Below, piece after piece: positions 27,300 through 36,982 of a stretch of DNA of 64,000 nucleotides. Origin of the DNA: Caballeronia megalochromosomata. Its GTDB lineage: Bacteria; Pseudomonadota; Gammaproteobacteria; Burkholderiales; Burkholderiaceae. How positions within the stretch are numbered: the first letter of the stretch is position 1; every line of letters begins with the position of its first letter. The notes beneath the pieces are model-generated. The model searched no databases. It saw only the letters and a program-made list of their open reading frames with translations, and was not told the origin of the DNA. Made by a program: the position numbers and the translations under genes. The DNA lies in contig LRBF01000230.1 of NCBI GenBank assembly GCA_001580565.1, positions 62,001-126,000 on the forward strand, given 5' to 3'.

Positions 27300-27320
27300 T
27301 TAAATCACGGAGTTCAGGCG

Positions 27321-28472
27321 ATGGCGAGCATTTCCTTGAAAGGCGTGCAGAAGGCTTATGGCAGCAACGCGCCGGTGATTCGCGATGTCGATCTCGAGAT
27401 CGGCAAGAGCGAATTCTGCGTATTTCTCGGACCTTCGGGATGCGGCAAGTCCACCTTGCTACGCATGATCGCCGGTCTCGAAGATCTCACCGATGGCGAC
27501 CTGCTGATCGATTCACGCGTGGTCAACGATGTGCCGGCCGCCGAGCGTGGCGTGGCGATGGTCTTTCAAAGCTACGCGCTGTTTCCTCATATGACGGTCT
27601 ACGAGAACATGGCCTTCGGGCTCAAGCTCGCCAGGAAGTCGAAAGGGGAAATCGACCAGCGCGTACGCGAAGCGGCGCGCATTCTGCAACTGGATGCGCT
27701 GCTCGAACGCAAACCGCGCGAACTGTCGGGCGGTCAGCGTCAGCGCGTGGCGATCGGCCGCGCGATCGTGCGCGAGCCGGGCGTATTCCTGTTCGATGAA
27801 CCCCTCTCCAATCTCGACGCCACGCTGCGCGGCCAGACGCGTATCGAGATTGCAAGGCTGCACAAGCAGTTCGCAAGCGCCAGCGTCGTCTACGTGACGC
27901 ATGATCAGACCGAGGCGATGACGCTCGCAGACAAGATCGTGCTGCTGCACGCCGGCACGGATACCGAACGATACGGCAGCATCGCGCAGGTGGGCGCGCC
28001 GCTAGAGTTGTATCACCGTCCCGCGAGCCGCTTCGTTGCGGGTTTCATCGGCTCGCCGCGCATGAACTTTCTGGCGGCGAAAGTGAGCGCGATCGATTCT
28101 CAAGGCGTGAGCGTGACGCTCGATCACACCGGCGAAGCGGTGCGCATTGCCGTCGATGGCAGCGCTCTGCAGGAGCAGCAGCCCGTCACGCTCGGCGTGC
28201 GTCCCGAGCATCTCGAACTCGGTGCGGGCGATCGTTCGAAAGGCGAGACCACACTCGCGCGCACGGTTTCGCTGACTGAACATCTCGGCGAACACAGCTA
28301 CGTGCATCTCGACGCACCCGGTGGCGATGTGCTCATCGCCAAAGTGCCCGGCAACGCGAAGATCGAACGAGGGCAGCGCGCGAGCTTCGTCGTGCGCCCG
28401 CACACTTGCCATCTCTTCACGGCCGATGGCCTCACCGTCACGCCACTCAGCGCCTTCGCACACACTGCATAA
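27321..28472 (+). CDS. Sugar ABC transporter ATP-binding protein, MsmK/UgpC-like
   Basis: A 383-residue CUT1-type ATPase. It shows Walker [10 protein letters not shown], signature LSGGQRQR, Walker [14 protein letters not shown] and switch [16 protein letters not shown], then a C-terminal regulatory OB-type domain (about residues 240-380) including GVRPEHLEL. It powers the binding protein and permeases encoded downstream in the same operon. It is the first gene after the LacI operator and is followed after 10 bases by the beta-galactosidase gene. Confidence 0.95.
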   Translation: MASISLKGVQKAYGSNAPVIRDVDLEIGKSEFCVFLGPSGCGKSTLLRMIAGLEDLTDGDLLIDSRVVNDVPAAERGVAMVFQSYALFPHMTVYENMAFGLKLARKSKGEIDQRVREAARILQLDALLERKPRELSGGQRQRVAIGRAIVREPGVFLFDEPLSNLDATLRGQTRIEIARLHKQFASASVVYVTHDQTEAMTLADKIVLLHAGTDTERYGSIAQVGAPLELYHRPASRFVAGFIGSPRMNFLAAKVSAIDSQGVSVTLDHTGEAVRIAVDGSALQEQQPVTLGVRPEHLELGAGDRSKGETTLARTVSLTEHLGEHSYVHLDAPGGDVLIAKVPGNAKIERGQRASFVVRPHTCHLFTADGLTVTPLSAFAHTA

Positions 28473-28482
28473 GGGAAGACAC

Positions 28483-30459
28483 ATGCGCCTCGGAGTTTGC
28501 TATTACCCGGAACACTGGCCGGAATCGATGTGGGAGGACGACGCGCGCCGCATGAAGGCGCTCGGTATCGCACAGGTGCGGATCGCGGAATTCGCGTGGA
28601 GCCGGATCGAGCCGACGCCTGGCGAATATGACTGGGACTGGCTCGATCGCGCCGTCGATGTGCTCGGACAGGCAGGACTCGAAGTCGTGATGTGCACGCC
28701 GACCGCGACGCCGCCGAAGTGGCTGATCGACCGCCATCCGGACATTCTGCCGGTCGGCGCCGATGGGCGTGTGCGCGCGTTCGGTTCGCGTCGTCACTAC
28801 GATTTCTCGTCGCCGTCGTATTTCGAGGCATCACGTGTGATCTGCAAGGCGATCGCGCAGCGCTACGGCAACCATCCCGCTGTCGCGTATTGGCAGACGG
28901 ACAACGAGTACGGCTGCCATAACACGGTCGTCAGTTATTCGGCCGCCGCCGTACAGCGTTTTCGTCAATGGCTGAAGGCGCGCTACGAGACGATCGATGC
29001 GCTGAACCGCGCGTGGGGCACCGTGTTCTGGAGCATGGAATATCGTAGCTTCGACGAGATCGACGCACCCATTGCAACGGTGACGGAAGCGCATCCCTCG
29101 CATCGGCTTGACTACCGGCGCTTCGCCTCCGATGAAGTCGCGCGTTACAACCGTATGCAGGTCGAGATCATTCGCGCGCATTCGCCGGGACGGCCGATCG
29201 CGCATAACTTCATGCAGCTTTTTACCGAGTTCGATCACTATCCCGTCGCGCGCGATCTCGATATCGCGACATGGGACAGTTATCCGCTCGGCGCGCTCGA
29301 AGAACAATGGTATGCGCCTGAAGTGAAGCAGAAGTATCTGCGCACGGGGCATCCGGACTTCGCGTCCTTCAATCACGATGTCTATCGCGGCATGTCGAAG
29401 CTGCCGTTCTGGGTGATGGAGCAGCAGCCGGGTCCGGTGAACTGGGCGCACTGGAATCCGTCGCCGCTTCCGGGCATGGTGCGGCTGTGGTCGTGGGAAG
29501 CCTTTGCGCACGGCGCGGGCTGCGTGTCCTACTTCAGATGGCGTCAGGCGCCGTTCGCGCAGGAGCAGATGCACGCGGGTCTCAATACGCCGGACAATCG
29601 GCTCGACATGGGCGGTAGCGAAGCGGAGACGGTTGCGCGCGAAATCGCCCAACTCGAAGCCGCGCATGCCGATGCGAATGCCGATGTACGCGGCAAGGTC
29701 GCACTGGTGTGGGATTACGAAGCGAAGTGGCTGTTCGAAATTCATCCGCAGGGCGCAGATTTTTTCTATCCGCGCTTTGCGTTCGAGTATTACTCGGCGT
29801 TGCGTTCGCTCGGCTTCGATGTGGATATCGTGTCCGCGCATGCGCCGCTCGATGGCTATGCGATGGTCGTCGTGCCTCCGCTGCCGATCGTGCCCGACGA
29901 TTTCGCGGCGCGGCTCGCGGCATCGGGCGCGCATGTCGTGCTGGCGCCACGGACCGGATCGAAGACCGACAGCCTGCAGATTCCGCATAACTTGCCGCCG
30001 GGAACGCTGGCGACCGTGTTGCCCGTTCGCGTATGGCGCGTCGAATCGATGCGACCCAATGTGACGGAGCCGGTGCAAGTCAACGGCGATGCGGCAGGCA
30101 ATGGCCATGCACGGCACTGGCGCGATCTGATCGAACTCGCCGATGCGCAACACGCCATGATTCACGCGCGTTTCGCGGACGGTCATCCGGCTTACGTTCA
30201 AAGCGACAAGATGCATTACTTCACCAGCATCTTCGATGAAAGTCTCACACAGACACTGTTTGCTCGCATCGCCGGCGAAGCAGGATTGTCGCCGACGCCG
30301 CTGGGCAACGATGTTCGCGTGAGCCATCGCGGCGGCATCGCCTACGTCTTCAATTATTCGAACGCGACACACACGATCGATGGCGTCACCGATGATCGTT
30401 TCGTCATCGGCACACGAGAAGTCGCGCCGCAAGGCGTGGCCGCTTATCGCATGGCTTGA
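28483..30459 (+). CDS. Beta-galactosidase, glycoside hydrolase family 42
   Basis: A 658-residue GH42 enzyme; the start [14 protein letters not shown] follows AAGGGAAG and matches the family, whereas the frame extends 54 codons upstream inside the previous gene. The acid/base glutamate is in [10 protein letters not shown] (near residue 145) and the nucleophile glutamate is in [12 protein letters not shown] (near 312). The C-terminal part carries the trimerisation/beta-galactosidase domains. No signal peptide is seen, so it hydrolyses imported beta-galactosides in the cytoplasm. Its place between ABC components makes an imported galacto-oligosaccharide the likely substrate. Confidence 0.95.
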   Translation: MRLGVCYYPEHWPESMWEDDARRMKALGIAQVRIAEFAWSRIEPTPGEYDWDWLDRAVDVLGQAGLEVVMCTPTATPPKWLIDRHPDILPVGADGRVRAFGSRRHYDFSSPSYFEASRVICKAIAQRYGNHPAVAYWQTDNEYGCHNTVVSYSAAAVQRFRQWLKARYETIDALNRAWGTVFWSMEYRSFDEIDAPIATVTEAHPSHRLDYRRFASDEVARYNRMQVEIIRAHSPGRPIAHNFMQLFTEFDHYPVARDLDIATWDSYPLGALEEQWYAPEVKQKYLRTGHPDFASFNHDVYRGMSKLPFWVMEQQPGPVNWAHWNPSPLPGMVRLWSWEAFAHGAGCVSYFRWRQAPFAQEQMHAGLNTPDNRLDMGGSEAETVAREIAQLEAAHADANADVRGKVALVWDYEAKWLFEIHPQGADFFYPRFAFEYYSALRSLGFDVDIVSAHAPLDGYAMVVVPPLPIVPDDFAARLAASGAHVVLAPRTGSKTDSLQIPHNLPPGTLATVLPVRVWRVESMRPNVTEPVQVNGDAAGNGHARHWRDLIELADAQHAMIHARFADGHPAYVQSDKMHYFTSIFDESLTQTLFARIAGEAGLSPTPLGNDVRVSHRGGIAYVFNYSNATHTIDGVTDDRFVIGTREVAPQGVAAYRMA

Positions 30460-30508
30460 GGAAGCAAAGCAGCAACGATCCACATACGAAAACGATCAGG
30501 AGACGAGA

Positions 30509-31774
30509 ATGTCAGCAAGAAGCCTAAAAACACGCATGAGCATCGCCGCCGCGGCGCTTGCCCTGACGCTGGGCGTGACGTCGTTCGCGACGACTGCCGC
30601 GCAGGCTGCGACCATGACCATCAATATCGCGTTCAAGGGCGCGAGCCAGCGCGCGGTGTGGCAGGAGGTCGTCGATGCATTCAAAAAAGCGCATCCCGAT
30701 GTCGATGTGAAAGTCTCGTTCGTCGATGAAGAAGCCTACAAGGTGCAATTGCCGGGCTGGCTGTCGACCGTCGCGCCCGATGTGGTGAACTGGCACAACG
30801 GCGAGCGCATGGCGTACTACGCGAAGCGCGGCCTGTTCGAAGACCTGAGCGGCGACTGGAAGAAGAACGGCTGGGACAGCATGTATGCATCGACCAAGGA
30901 ATCGTCGACGTACAACGGAAAGCAGTACGCCGCGCCGACCGTGTACTACTCGTGGGGCCTCTTTTATCGGAAGGATCTGTTCCAGAAAGTCGGCATCACG
31001 GAGGAGCCGAAAACCTGGGAGCAGTTGATGGACGCGTGCAAGAAGCTGAAGGCCGCGGGTATCACACCGTTCGCCGTCGGCGGGCGCGATGCGTGGACGC
31101 TGGCCGGCTGGTTCGATTATCTCGACCTGCGTTTGAACGGCAATGCATTCCATCAGCAGTTGATGGCGGGCAACGTGCCCTACACCGATCCGCGCGTGAA
31201 GAAGGTTTATACGGCGTGGAAACAGTTGCTCGACGATCACGATTTCATCGACAACTCGCTCTCCTATGACCTCGATGCCGCGCAGCCCTTCCTGTTCCAG
31301 GGCAAGGCCGCGATGATGCTGATGGGCACTTTCATCACCGGCGGCTTTCCGGCGAACGTGAAGCCGAACATGGGCTATTTTCAGTTCCCGATCATCGACT
31401 CCAAGGTGCCGACCGCGGAAGACGGCCCGGTCGAATCGCTGCACATTCCGGCACGCGCGAAGAACAAGGCCGACGCGCATGCGTTTCTCGCTTTCGTCGA
31501 AACGCCCGAGATGGGCGCGAAGCTCGCGCAGGGTTTGGGCTCGTTGTCCGCGAACAGCAAGTCGCCGGAACCGGAAGATCCCATTTCGAAGATCGGTTTC
31601 CAGATCCTGTCCAATACGAAGGGCGGTATCGCGCAGTTCTACGATCGCGACATGACCAAGGAAATGGCCGACGAAGGGATGAAGGGCATGCAGCAGTTCG
31701 TCTCCGATCCCTCGCAGCTCGACAGCATCCTCGCGCAACTCGAACAGACGCGCAAACGCATCTACAAGAAGTAA
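30509..31774 (+). CDS. Sugar ABC transporter periplasmic binding protein
   Basis: A 421-residue family 1 solute-binding protein. The start at MSARSLKTR follows CAGGAGACGAG; the frame is open upstream inside the preceding gene. A signal peptide covers about residues 1-32, ending TAAQAA. The mature protein has NIAFKGASQRAVWQEVVDAF and WTLAGWFDYLDLRLNG, typical of oligosaccharide binders. It supplies a galactoside to the two permeases. A strong stem-loop immediately after its stop may raise its mRNA level relative to the permeases. Confidence 0.94.
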   Translation: MSARSLKTRMSIAAAALALTLGVTSFATTAAQAATMTINIAFKGASQRAVWQEVVDAFKKAHPDVDVKVSFVDEEAYKVQLPGWLSTVAPDVVNWHNGERMAYYAKRGLFEDLSGDWKKNGWDSMYASTKESSTYNGKQYAAPTVYYSWGLFYRKDLFQKVGITEEPKTWEQLMDACKKLKAAGITPFAVGGRDAWTLAGWFDYLDLRLNGNAFHQQLMAGNVPYTDPRVKKVYTAWKQLLDDHDFIDNSLSYDLDAAQPFLFQGKAAMMLMGTFITGGFPANVKPNMGYFQFPIIDSKVPTAEDGPVESLHIPARAKNKADAHAFLAFVETPEMGAKLAQGLGSLSANSKSPEPEDPISKIGFQILSNTKGGIAQFYDRDMTKEMADEGMKGMQQFVSDPSQLDSILAQLEQTRKRIYKK

Positions 31775-31788
31775 GGACGTGGGAAATG

Positions 31789-31816
31789 GGCGCGCGACAT
31801 GCATGTGTCGCGCGCC
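31789..31816 (+). terminator. Intercistronic stem-loop after the sugar-binding-protein gene
   Basis: A perfect 11-base-pair stem (GGCGCGCGACA and TGTCGCGCGCC) with the loop TGCATG begins 15 bases after the stop of the binding-protein gene. No T-run follows, so it is more likely an mRNA-stabilising or attenuating hairpin than a full terminator. Such structures commonly let binding protein exceed permease. It also makes an ATG at 31799, inside the stem, an unlikely start for the permease. Confidence 0.75.
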
Positions 31817-31840
31817 ATCGCAACGCTCAGGAGACACGTC

Positions 31841-32803
31841 GTGCCGCATTCCGTCACACGTCAGGACTTAAGCGATTCGCCGCACGAGCCGCATGTGCCT
31901 CCGCATATGCCTCATTCGCCGCGCGCGTCCACTAAACGACGCGGACCGTCACCGACTGCGCGAAGACAGCGCAAGGCAGCGTTCTTGTTCCTTGCGCCGG
32001 CTTGCGTCATGGTCGGCATCTATGTCATCTGGCCGATTCTGTCGTCCGTCTGGCTCAGCTTCCATGCCTGGGACGGCATGACGGAGAAGACCTTCGTCGG
32101 GCTCGACAACTACATCGAACTGTTCCATGCGCCGACCTTCTATACCGCGCTGAAGAACAACCTCATCTGGCTCGTGCTGTTTCTGCTCGCACCGCCGATG
32201 GGATTGGCGGTTGCGTTGTATCTGAATCAGGCTGTCGCGGGCATTCGCATCGTGAAGTCGCTGTTTTTTGCGCCGTTCGTGCTGTCGGGCGTAGTCGTCG
32301 GGCTGATCTTCTCGTGGTTCTACGATCCGACCTTCGGCCTGCTCGCCGTGATACTGGGTCATGGCGTGCCCGTGCTCGGCGATGCGCACTACGCGACCTT
32401 CGGCATCGTGTTCGCGGCGCTGTGGCCGCAAACCGCGTACTGCATGATTCTGTATCTCACGGGTCTCACCGCGCTCAACAGCGAACAACTCGAAGCCGCC
32501 CGTATGGAAGGCGCGAAGGGCTGGACGATGCTCTGGCATGTGGTGCTGCCGCAATTGCGTCCGGTGACCTTCATGGCGATCGTCGTGACCGTGATCGGTG
32601 CGCTGCGCAGCTTCGACCTGATTTCCGTCATGACCGGCGGCGGTCCGTTCGAAAGCTCCACGGTGCTCGCTTATTACATGTATGACCAGGCGATCAAGTA
32701 TTACCGCATCGGTTATTCGGCCGCAATCGCCGTGGTGCTCTTCGCGATCATGCTGGTGTACATCGTTTATCACCTGCGCCGCATGCTGCGCAACGAACTC
32801 TAA
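31841..32803 (+). CDS. Sugar ABC transporter permease, MalF/UgpA-like
   Basis: A 320-residue inner-membrane permease of the CUT1 family. I chose the GTG at 31841 because CAGGAG lies seven bases upstream and because an in-frame ATG further left is buried in a stem-loop. A His/Pro-rich cytoplasmic N-terminus of about 45 residues precedes six hydrophobic segments. The EAA loop reads EQLEAARMEGAKGWTMLWHV and contacts the ATPase. It pairs with the permease encoded at 32813. Confidence 0.93.
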   Translation: MPHSVTRQDLSDSPHEPHVPPHMPHSPRASTKRRGPSPTARRQRKAAFLFLAPACVMVGIYVIWPILSSVWLSFHAWDGMTEKTFVGLDNYIELFHAPTFYTALKNNLIWLVLFLLAPPMGLAVALYLNQAVAGIRIVKSLFFAPFVLSGVVVGLIFSWFYDPTFGLLAVILGHGVPVLGDAHYATFGIVFAALWPQTAYCMILYLTGLTALNSEQLEAARMEGAKGWTMLWHVVLPQLRPVTFMAIVVTVIGALRSFDLISVMTGGGPFESSTVLAYYMYDQAIKYYRIGYSAAIAVVLFAIMLVYIVYHLRRMLRNEL

Positions 32804-32812
32804 GGGGCCCGC

Positions 32813-33664
32813 ATGTATCCGATTCCCATACAGAAGTGGAAGCCCGTCAACCGGCGCCTGTACAAACTGTCGCTGCCCGTCGCGCTGCTGATCTGGCTCT
32901 TGCCGATGATCGCGGTGCTGGTCACGTCCGTGCGTTCGAGCGAAGAGTTGAGCCTCGGCAATTACTGGGGCTGGCCGAAGCATATCGCGCTCGTGGCCAA
33001 CTATCGCGAGGCGCTGACCACGTCGCCGATGTTGCATTACTTCATGAACAGCGTGCTGATTACGGTGCCGGCCGTGCTGGGCGCGATCGCGCTCGCCGCG
33101 ATGGCGGGCTTCGCGCTGGCGATCTATCGCTTTCCAGGCAACACGGGTTTGTTTGCGACCTTCGTCGCGGGCAATTTCGTACCGATTCAGATTCTGATGA
33201 TTCCGGTGCGAGACCTCTCACTGAGTCTGGGCTTGTTCAATACGGTCGGCGCGCTGATTCTGTTTCACCTGTCGTTTCAGACCGGTTTTTGCACGCTGTT
33301 CCTGCGCAACTTCATCAAGCAGCTGCCGTTCGAACTGATCGAGGCGGCGCGTATCGAGGGCGCGGGCGAGTGGACGGTGTTCGTGCGAATCGTGCTGCCG
33401 CTGGTTCGTCCGGCGCTGGCCGCCCTGACGATTCTGGTCTTCACCTTCGTCTGGAACGACTATTTCTGGGCGCTTTGTCTGACGCAAGGCGACGATGCGG
33501 CGCCGATCACCGTCGGCGTCGCCGCGTTGAAAGGGCAGTGGACGACGGCGTGGAATCTCGTTTCCGCGGGTTCGATTCTAGCGGCGCTGCCATCGGTTGC
33601 GATGTTCTTCGCGATGCAGAAGCACTTCGTCGCGGGTCTGACGTTTGGTGCGACCAAGGGCTAG
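32813..33664 (+). CDS. Sugar ABC transporter permease, MalG/UgpE-like
   Basis: A 283-residue second permease with six hydrophobic segments and the EAA loop ELIEAARIEGAGEWTVFVRI. It begins nine bases after the first permease and ends the operon LacI-regulated ATPase, GH42, binding protein, permease, permease. All parts of one CUT1 importer are therefore present. The following 200 bases contain an imperfect GC-rich hairpin (33699-33721, arms CGCGGG/CCCGCG) but no T-run. Confidence 0.94.
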   Translation: MYPIPIQKWKPVNRRLYKLSLPVALLIWLLPMIAVLVTSVRSSEELSLGNYWGWPKHIALVANYREALTTSPMLHYFMNSVLITVPAVLGAIALAAMAGFALAIYRFPGNTGLFATFVAGNFVPIQILMIPVRDLSLSLGLFNTVGALILFHLSFQTGFCTLFLRNFIKQLPFELIEAARIEGAGEWTVFVRIVLPLVRPALAALTILVFTFVWNDYFWALCLTQGDDAAPITVGVAALKGQWTTAWNLVSAGSILAALPSVAMFFAMQKHFVAGLTFGATKG

Positions 33665-33868
33665 TGTCTGGGCGTGTCTCGCAGGCATGCTTATGCCGCG
33701 CGGGTTTGCCCCTAGCCCGCGATAAACAAATGGAATTGCTTTACGAGAAAATTTGATTGGATTTCCATTGGGTGCGGACCTATCGTGCGTAGTCCGATGC
33801 GGCAATCCGCGCGCTGCATCGAAAAAAACGGCCTCGCCGACAGAACAAAATATCCAGGAGACTTACCC

Positions 33869-35221
33869 ATGGAGCAATCCTCCGCGGTGCCGCGTGTGCC
33901 GGACTCGGATGCCAGCGCCGCTCAGAACATCGCTTCCAACGATCGAGCTACGCCAAGGGTGCGGCGAATCCAGCGTACCGCGCTTGCTCTTCTCCTCCTG
34001 AGCGGGGTCATCAACTACATCGATCGCGCAACGCTGTCCATCGCGAATCCGCTGATCCGGCAGGATCTCGGACTTTCGGTCGGGGAAATGGGCCTGCTGC
34101 TTTCCGCGTTCCTATGGGCTTATGCGTTTGCGCAACTGCCAGCGGGCGCATTGGTCGATCGCTTCGGCGCGCGGGTCATGCTGACCGTCAGCCTTGCGAT
34201 ATGGTCGGTGGCGCAAGCCTTCGGCGGTGTCGTGAGCGGCTTCGGCCAGTTCTTCGCCGCTCGCATGGTGCTGGGAATAGGCGAGGCGCCGCAATTTCCC
34301 ACGAGCGCCAAAGTCGTTCGCGACTGGTTCGGCAAGAAAGAGCGTGGCGCCGCGACCGGCATCTGGAACAGTTCATCGACGCTTGGCACTGCAATATCGG
34401 CGCCTTTGCTGACAGTCGTAATGTTGACCGTGGGATGGCGATGGATGTTCGGCATCATGGGCATCGCCGGTCTCTTCGTGGCGCTGTGTTTCTTTCTCGT
34501 GCATCGCGACCCGCGTCAGGTCGACCTGACGCAGCGGGAGCGCGCGTATCTGACCGATGTCGATGGGGAAATCCAGAGTCGTCCGACGTGGCGCGAGTGG
34601 CGCCGTCTGTTCGAGTTCGGCACCACGTGGGGCATGCTGTTGGGATTCTTCGGCACGATCTACGTCTTGTGGCTCTACAACGCGTGGTTGCCGACGTATC
34701 TGCAAATGGAATTTCACCTGACCATCGCGAAATCGGGGTGGGTGGCGGCGGTCCCGTATCTCTTCGGCGTGGTGGGCAGTCTTTCTGGCGGAAAGATTTG
34801 CGACGTGCTCGCACGGCGTGGCGTATCGGCGATCAACAGCCGCAAGTACCCGATGGCTGCCTCCCTTTTCGGTGTCGCCGTGTTCACGGTACTGACTGGA
34901 CTCACGCATAGCGCGACACTTGCAGTCGTATTCATCTCGATCTCGATGTTGCTCCTGTATGTGTCGAGCAGTGCGGCCTGGGCGACGGCGTCCGTTGCCG
35001 CGCCCTCCAACTGCACCGCGTCGATCGGCGCCATGCAGAATTTCGGAGGCTACTTCGGCGGCGCGCTGGCGCCGGTCGTCACGGGCTTCATCGTGCAGCA
35101 GACACGCTCGTTTCAGCCCGCGCTGTTCGTCGGCGCGGGCGTTGCCGCCGTCGCGGTGATCGGCTATTGGTTGCTCGTGCGCGGCCCGATTCCGCCGGCC
35201 GCGCTTGAACAGGACGTGTAA
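33869..35221 (+). CDS. MFS transporter, anion:cation symporter (ACS) family
   Basis: A 450-residue 12-helix carrier. The start MEQSSAVP follows CCAGGAGAC; an upstream extension of 28 codons is not supported. After a soluble N-terminus, NYIDRATLSIANPLI and the loop motif GALVDRFGARV place it in the ACS branch of the major facilitator superfamily, which takes up sugar acids such as galactonate, glucarate or related carboxylates. A GbpR-like LysR gene and an Ldh-family remnant follow. Its closeness to the galactoside operon makes a galactose-derived acid plausible, as inference. Confidence 0.92.
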   Translation: MEQSSAVPRVPDSDASAAQNIASNDRATPRVRRIQRTALALLLLSGVINYIDRATLSIANPLIRQDLGLSVGEMGLLLSAFLWAYAFAQLPAGALVDRFGARVMLTVSLAIWSVAQAFGGVVSGFGQFFAARMVLGIGEAPQFPTSAKVVRDWFGKKERGAATGIWNSSSTLGTAISAPLLTVVMLTVGWRWMFGIMGIAGLFVALCFFLVHRDPRQVDLTQRERAYLTDVDGEIQSRPTWREWRRLFEFGTTWGMLLGFFGTIYVLWLYNAWLPTYLQMEFHLTIAKSGWVAAVPYLFGVVGSLSGGKICDVLARRGVSAINSRKYPMAASLFGVAVFTVLTGLTHSATLAVVFISISMLLLYVSSSAAWATASVAAPSNCTASIGAMQNFGGYFGGALAPVVTGFIVQQTRSFQPALFVGAGVAAVAVIGYWLLVRGPIPPAALEQDV

Positions 35222-35264
35222 GGGCAAAACATCGCTGCTGCCAGCGAGAGTCTGAGACTCTCGC

Positions 35265-35732
35265 TCAGTTCGACTCAGCCAGTCGGTGCGTCGGGTACAG
35301 GGCGACTCCGTTGCGAAGTTGCTCGGCATCCGAACACCTGACGTTCCGGGGCGCGGCGGCCAGACAGCCGATGTGATGACTGCGCCGAATCACCAGCGTC
35401 GCGCTGCCAATTTCTCTTGCCCTCGGCGCGATTGTTTTGATGCCGCTGAGGACCAGCCACGGGCCGGGAAGACGCCGGCCATCCCACAACAGGCCGGCGC
35501 CCCGGTCTGAAACGATCTCAGGCTCGCCGGAGCACGCCATCGCGGCGTTTTCAATCTCACGAATATAGCCGGGCAGCAGCGCGAGCCCGAATGTGTCGTG
35601 TCCCATCAAGTCGCCATCGACGAGCGTGCGGGCGACCGCCAGCGCTTTGACGTCCCCCATTCCAGCCCTGACCAGCAGACGCTGTGCGAAGCCTTGCAGT
35701 TCATCGGCGGAGTACCGGACTTGTGTACTCAT
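35265..35732 (-). pseudogene. Ldh-family (malate/lactate/imino-acid reductase) remnant with internal deletion
   Basis: The first 120 residues match the N-terminal half of the Ldh/MdH2-type NAD(P) dehydrogenases: LARTLVDGDLMGHDTFG-like text (VARTLVDGDLMGHDTFG), then LLPGYIREI, and ATLVIRRSHHIGCLAA. The family should continue to about 340 residues. Here it jumps to EQLRNGVALYP near the end, which resembles the C-terminal tail of the same family, so roughly 180 residues appear to be missing in phase. The remaining 155 codons cannot encode a complete active site. It is divergent from the LysR gene at 35836, possibly its former regulator. Confidence 0.72.
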
Positions 35733-35835
35733 CCTGATCGCATAAGTAAGGGTCCAATGCGCTTTTGATAAGCGTCCAATCGAGAATTGAGTAGAATCAA
35801 TTCCATCTGGTTATGGGTCTCCGGGCGTTTTCGCT

Positions 35836-36780
35836 ATGTCACAGGATTCGAATAACTCCGCTCTACCGGTGCTCACGAAGCTGCGCTTCAGGCATCTCCA
35901 GTTGCTCGAACTGCTCGGACGTACGCGCAACCTCCGTATCGCGGCTGAGCAGATGCACATCACGCAACCGGCCGCGACGAAGATCCTGGGCGATCTGGAA
36001 GCGATGCTCGGTGCGCCGCTGTTCGAACGGCTACCGCGCGAAATGCGGCCGACCGATCTCGGTGCGCTCTCTGTCCGTTACGCCGGTAACGCGCTGTCTA
36101 GTCTCGGCAAGTTTTCGAACGAGTTCGCGACGTTGAAGCACGGCGGCTATGGTCATCTCACGGTAGGCTTCATTCCGGCTTCGGCCGCGCAACTCGTCAC
36201 CGCGGCTATCAAGGAGATCCAGCGCCGGCGCCCGAGACTCATCATCAAGCTGGTCGAGCAAAGTAGCGATCAGCTCGCGACATGGCTCGAGGAAAGGCGA
36301 CTCGATGTAATGGTCGGGCGCCCGACCGAGCCACGACACGAAGCGCTTTTCCATGTGGTCGATCTGTTGGCGGAGCCTGCGCGTACGGTCGTCGGGCAGC
36401 ATCATCCGTTGCTGAAGCGGCGGCGCATGGAGATCACCGATCTGGGCCAGTGGCCGTGGATCCTGTACCCGCAAGGCACCGCCATGCGGCAGCTATTCGA
36501 AGAGACCTTCGCGGCGGCTGGGATGATCGCGCCGGTGGGTATCGTGGAGACGCCCTCGATTTTTTCGACGCTGGAGTTGCTTCAGGCCACCGACATGATC
36601 TCTCTTCAACCACAGGTCGCGATGGACAAGTACGTCAAGCATGGCCTCTTGGGCTACCTTGACGTGCCGATACGACGGACACTGTCCAATTACAGCGTCA
36701 TTACGCGAAGAGACGAAGCTGCTTCGCCAGCGATGAGCGAGTTTGTTGCCATCCTCTGTGCAATCGCCGCGCAATGCTAG
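35836..36780 (+). CDS. LysR-family regulator, GbpR-like
   Basis: A 314-residue LysR protein. The DNA-binding domain LRFRHLQLLELLGRTRNLRIA, then MHITQPAATKILGDLEAMLG, and FERLPREMRPTDLG resembles the GbpR group, which controls sugar and sugar-acid uptake in related bacteria. The effector domain follows from about residue 95. It is divergent from the Ldh-family remnant and near the ACS-type carrier, so it may control sugar-acid use. Start ATG at MSQDSNNS; the ribosome site is weak. Confidence 0.92.
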   Translation: MSQDSNNSALPVLTKLRFRHLQLLELLGRTRNLRIAAEQMHITQPAATKILGDLEAMLGAPLFERLPREMRPTDLGALSVRYAGNALSSLGKFSNEFATLKHGGYGHLTVGFIPASAAQLVTAAIKEIQRRRPRLIIKLVEQSSDQLATWLEERRLDVMVGRPTEPRHEALFHVVDLLAEPARTVVGQHHPLLKRRRMEITDLGQWPWILYPQGTAMRQLFEETFAAAGMIAPVGIVETPSIFSTLELLQATDMISLQPQVAMDKYVKHGLLGYLDVPIRRTLSNYSVITRRDEAASPAMSEFVAILCAIAAQC

Positions 36781-36982
36781 GGAGGCGACATGACGTTCCT
36801 GACAGCGCGCACGGGCATCGGCAGCATCGACGAAACTGTGCCGATCACGCCGCGCAGCACACCGGCCATCAGCTCCACGCTCAACACGATCAAATCTCCT
36901 GTCAGAGTCTCCGCGATCAAGCGCGGATTCCAACCGTCAAAGGATCGGGACTTCGCCCCGGCCGGAGGTCCAGGCGGACAAT

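Noticed and set aside
28831-30483. 550-codon minus-strand open frame opposite the GH42 gene
   Set aside because: It is an antisense shadow; both catalytic glutamate motifs and normal ribosome sites are on the plus strand.
31949-33037. 362-codon minus-strand open frame across the sugar permeases
   Set aside because: It is antisense to two standard ABC permeases, and the composition is that of a shadow frame.
33699-33721. CGCGGG/CCCGCG hairpin after the galactoside operon as a terminator
   Set aside because: The stem is only six base pairs, with no T-run; mentioned with the second permease but not listed as a feature.
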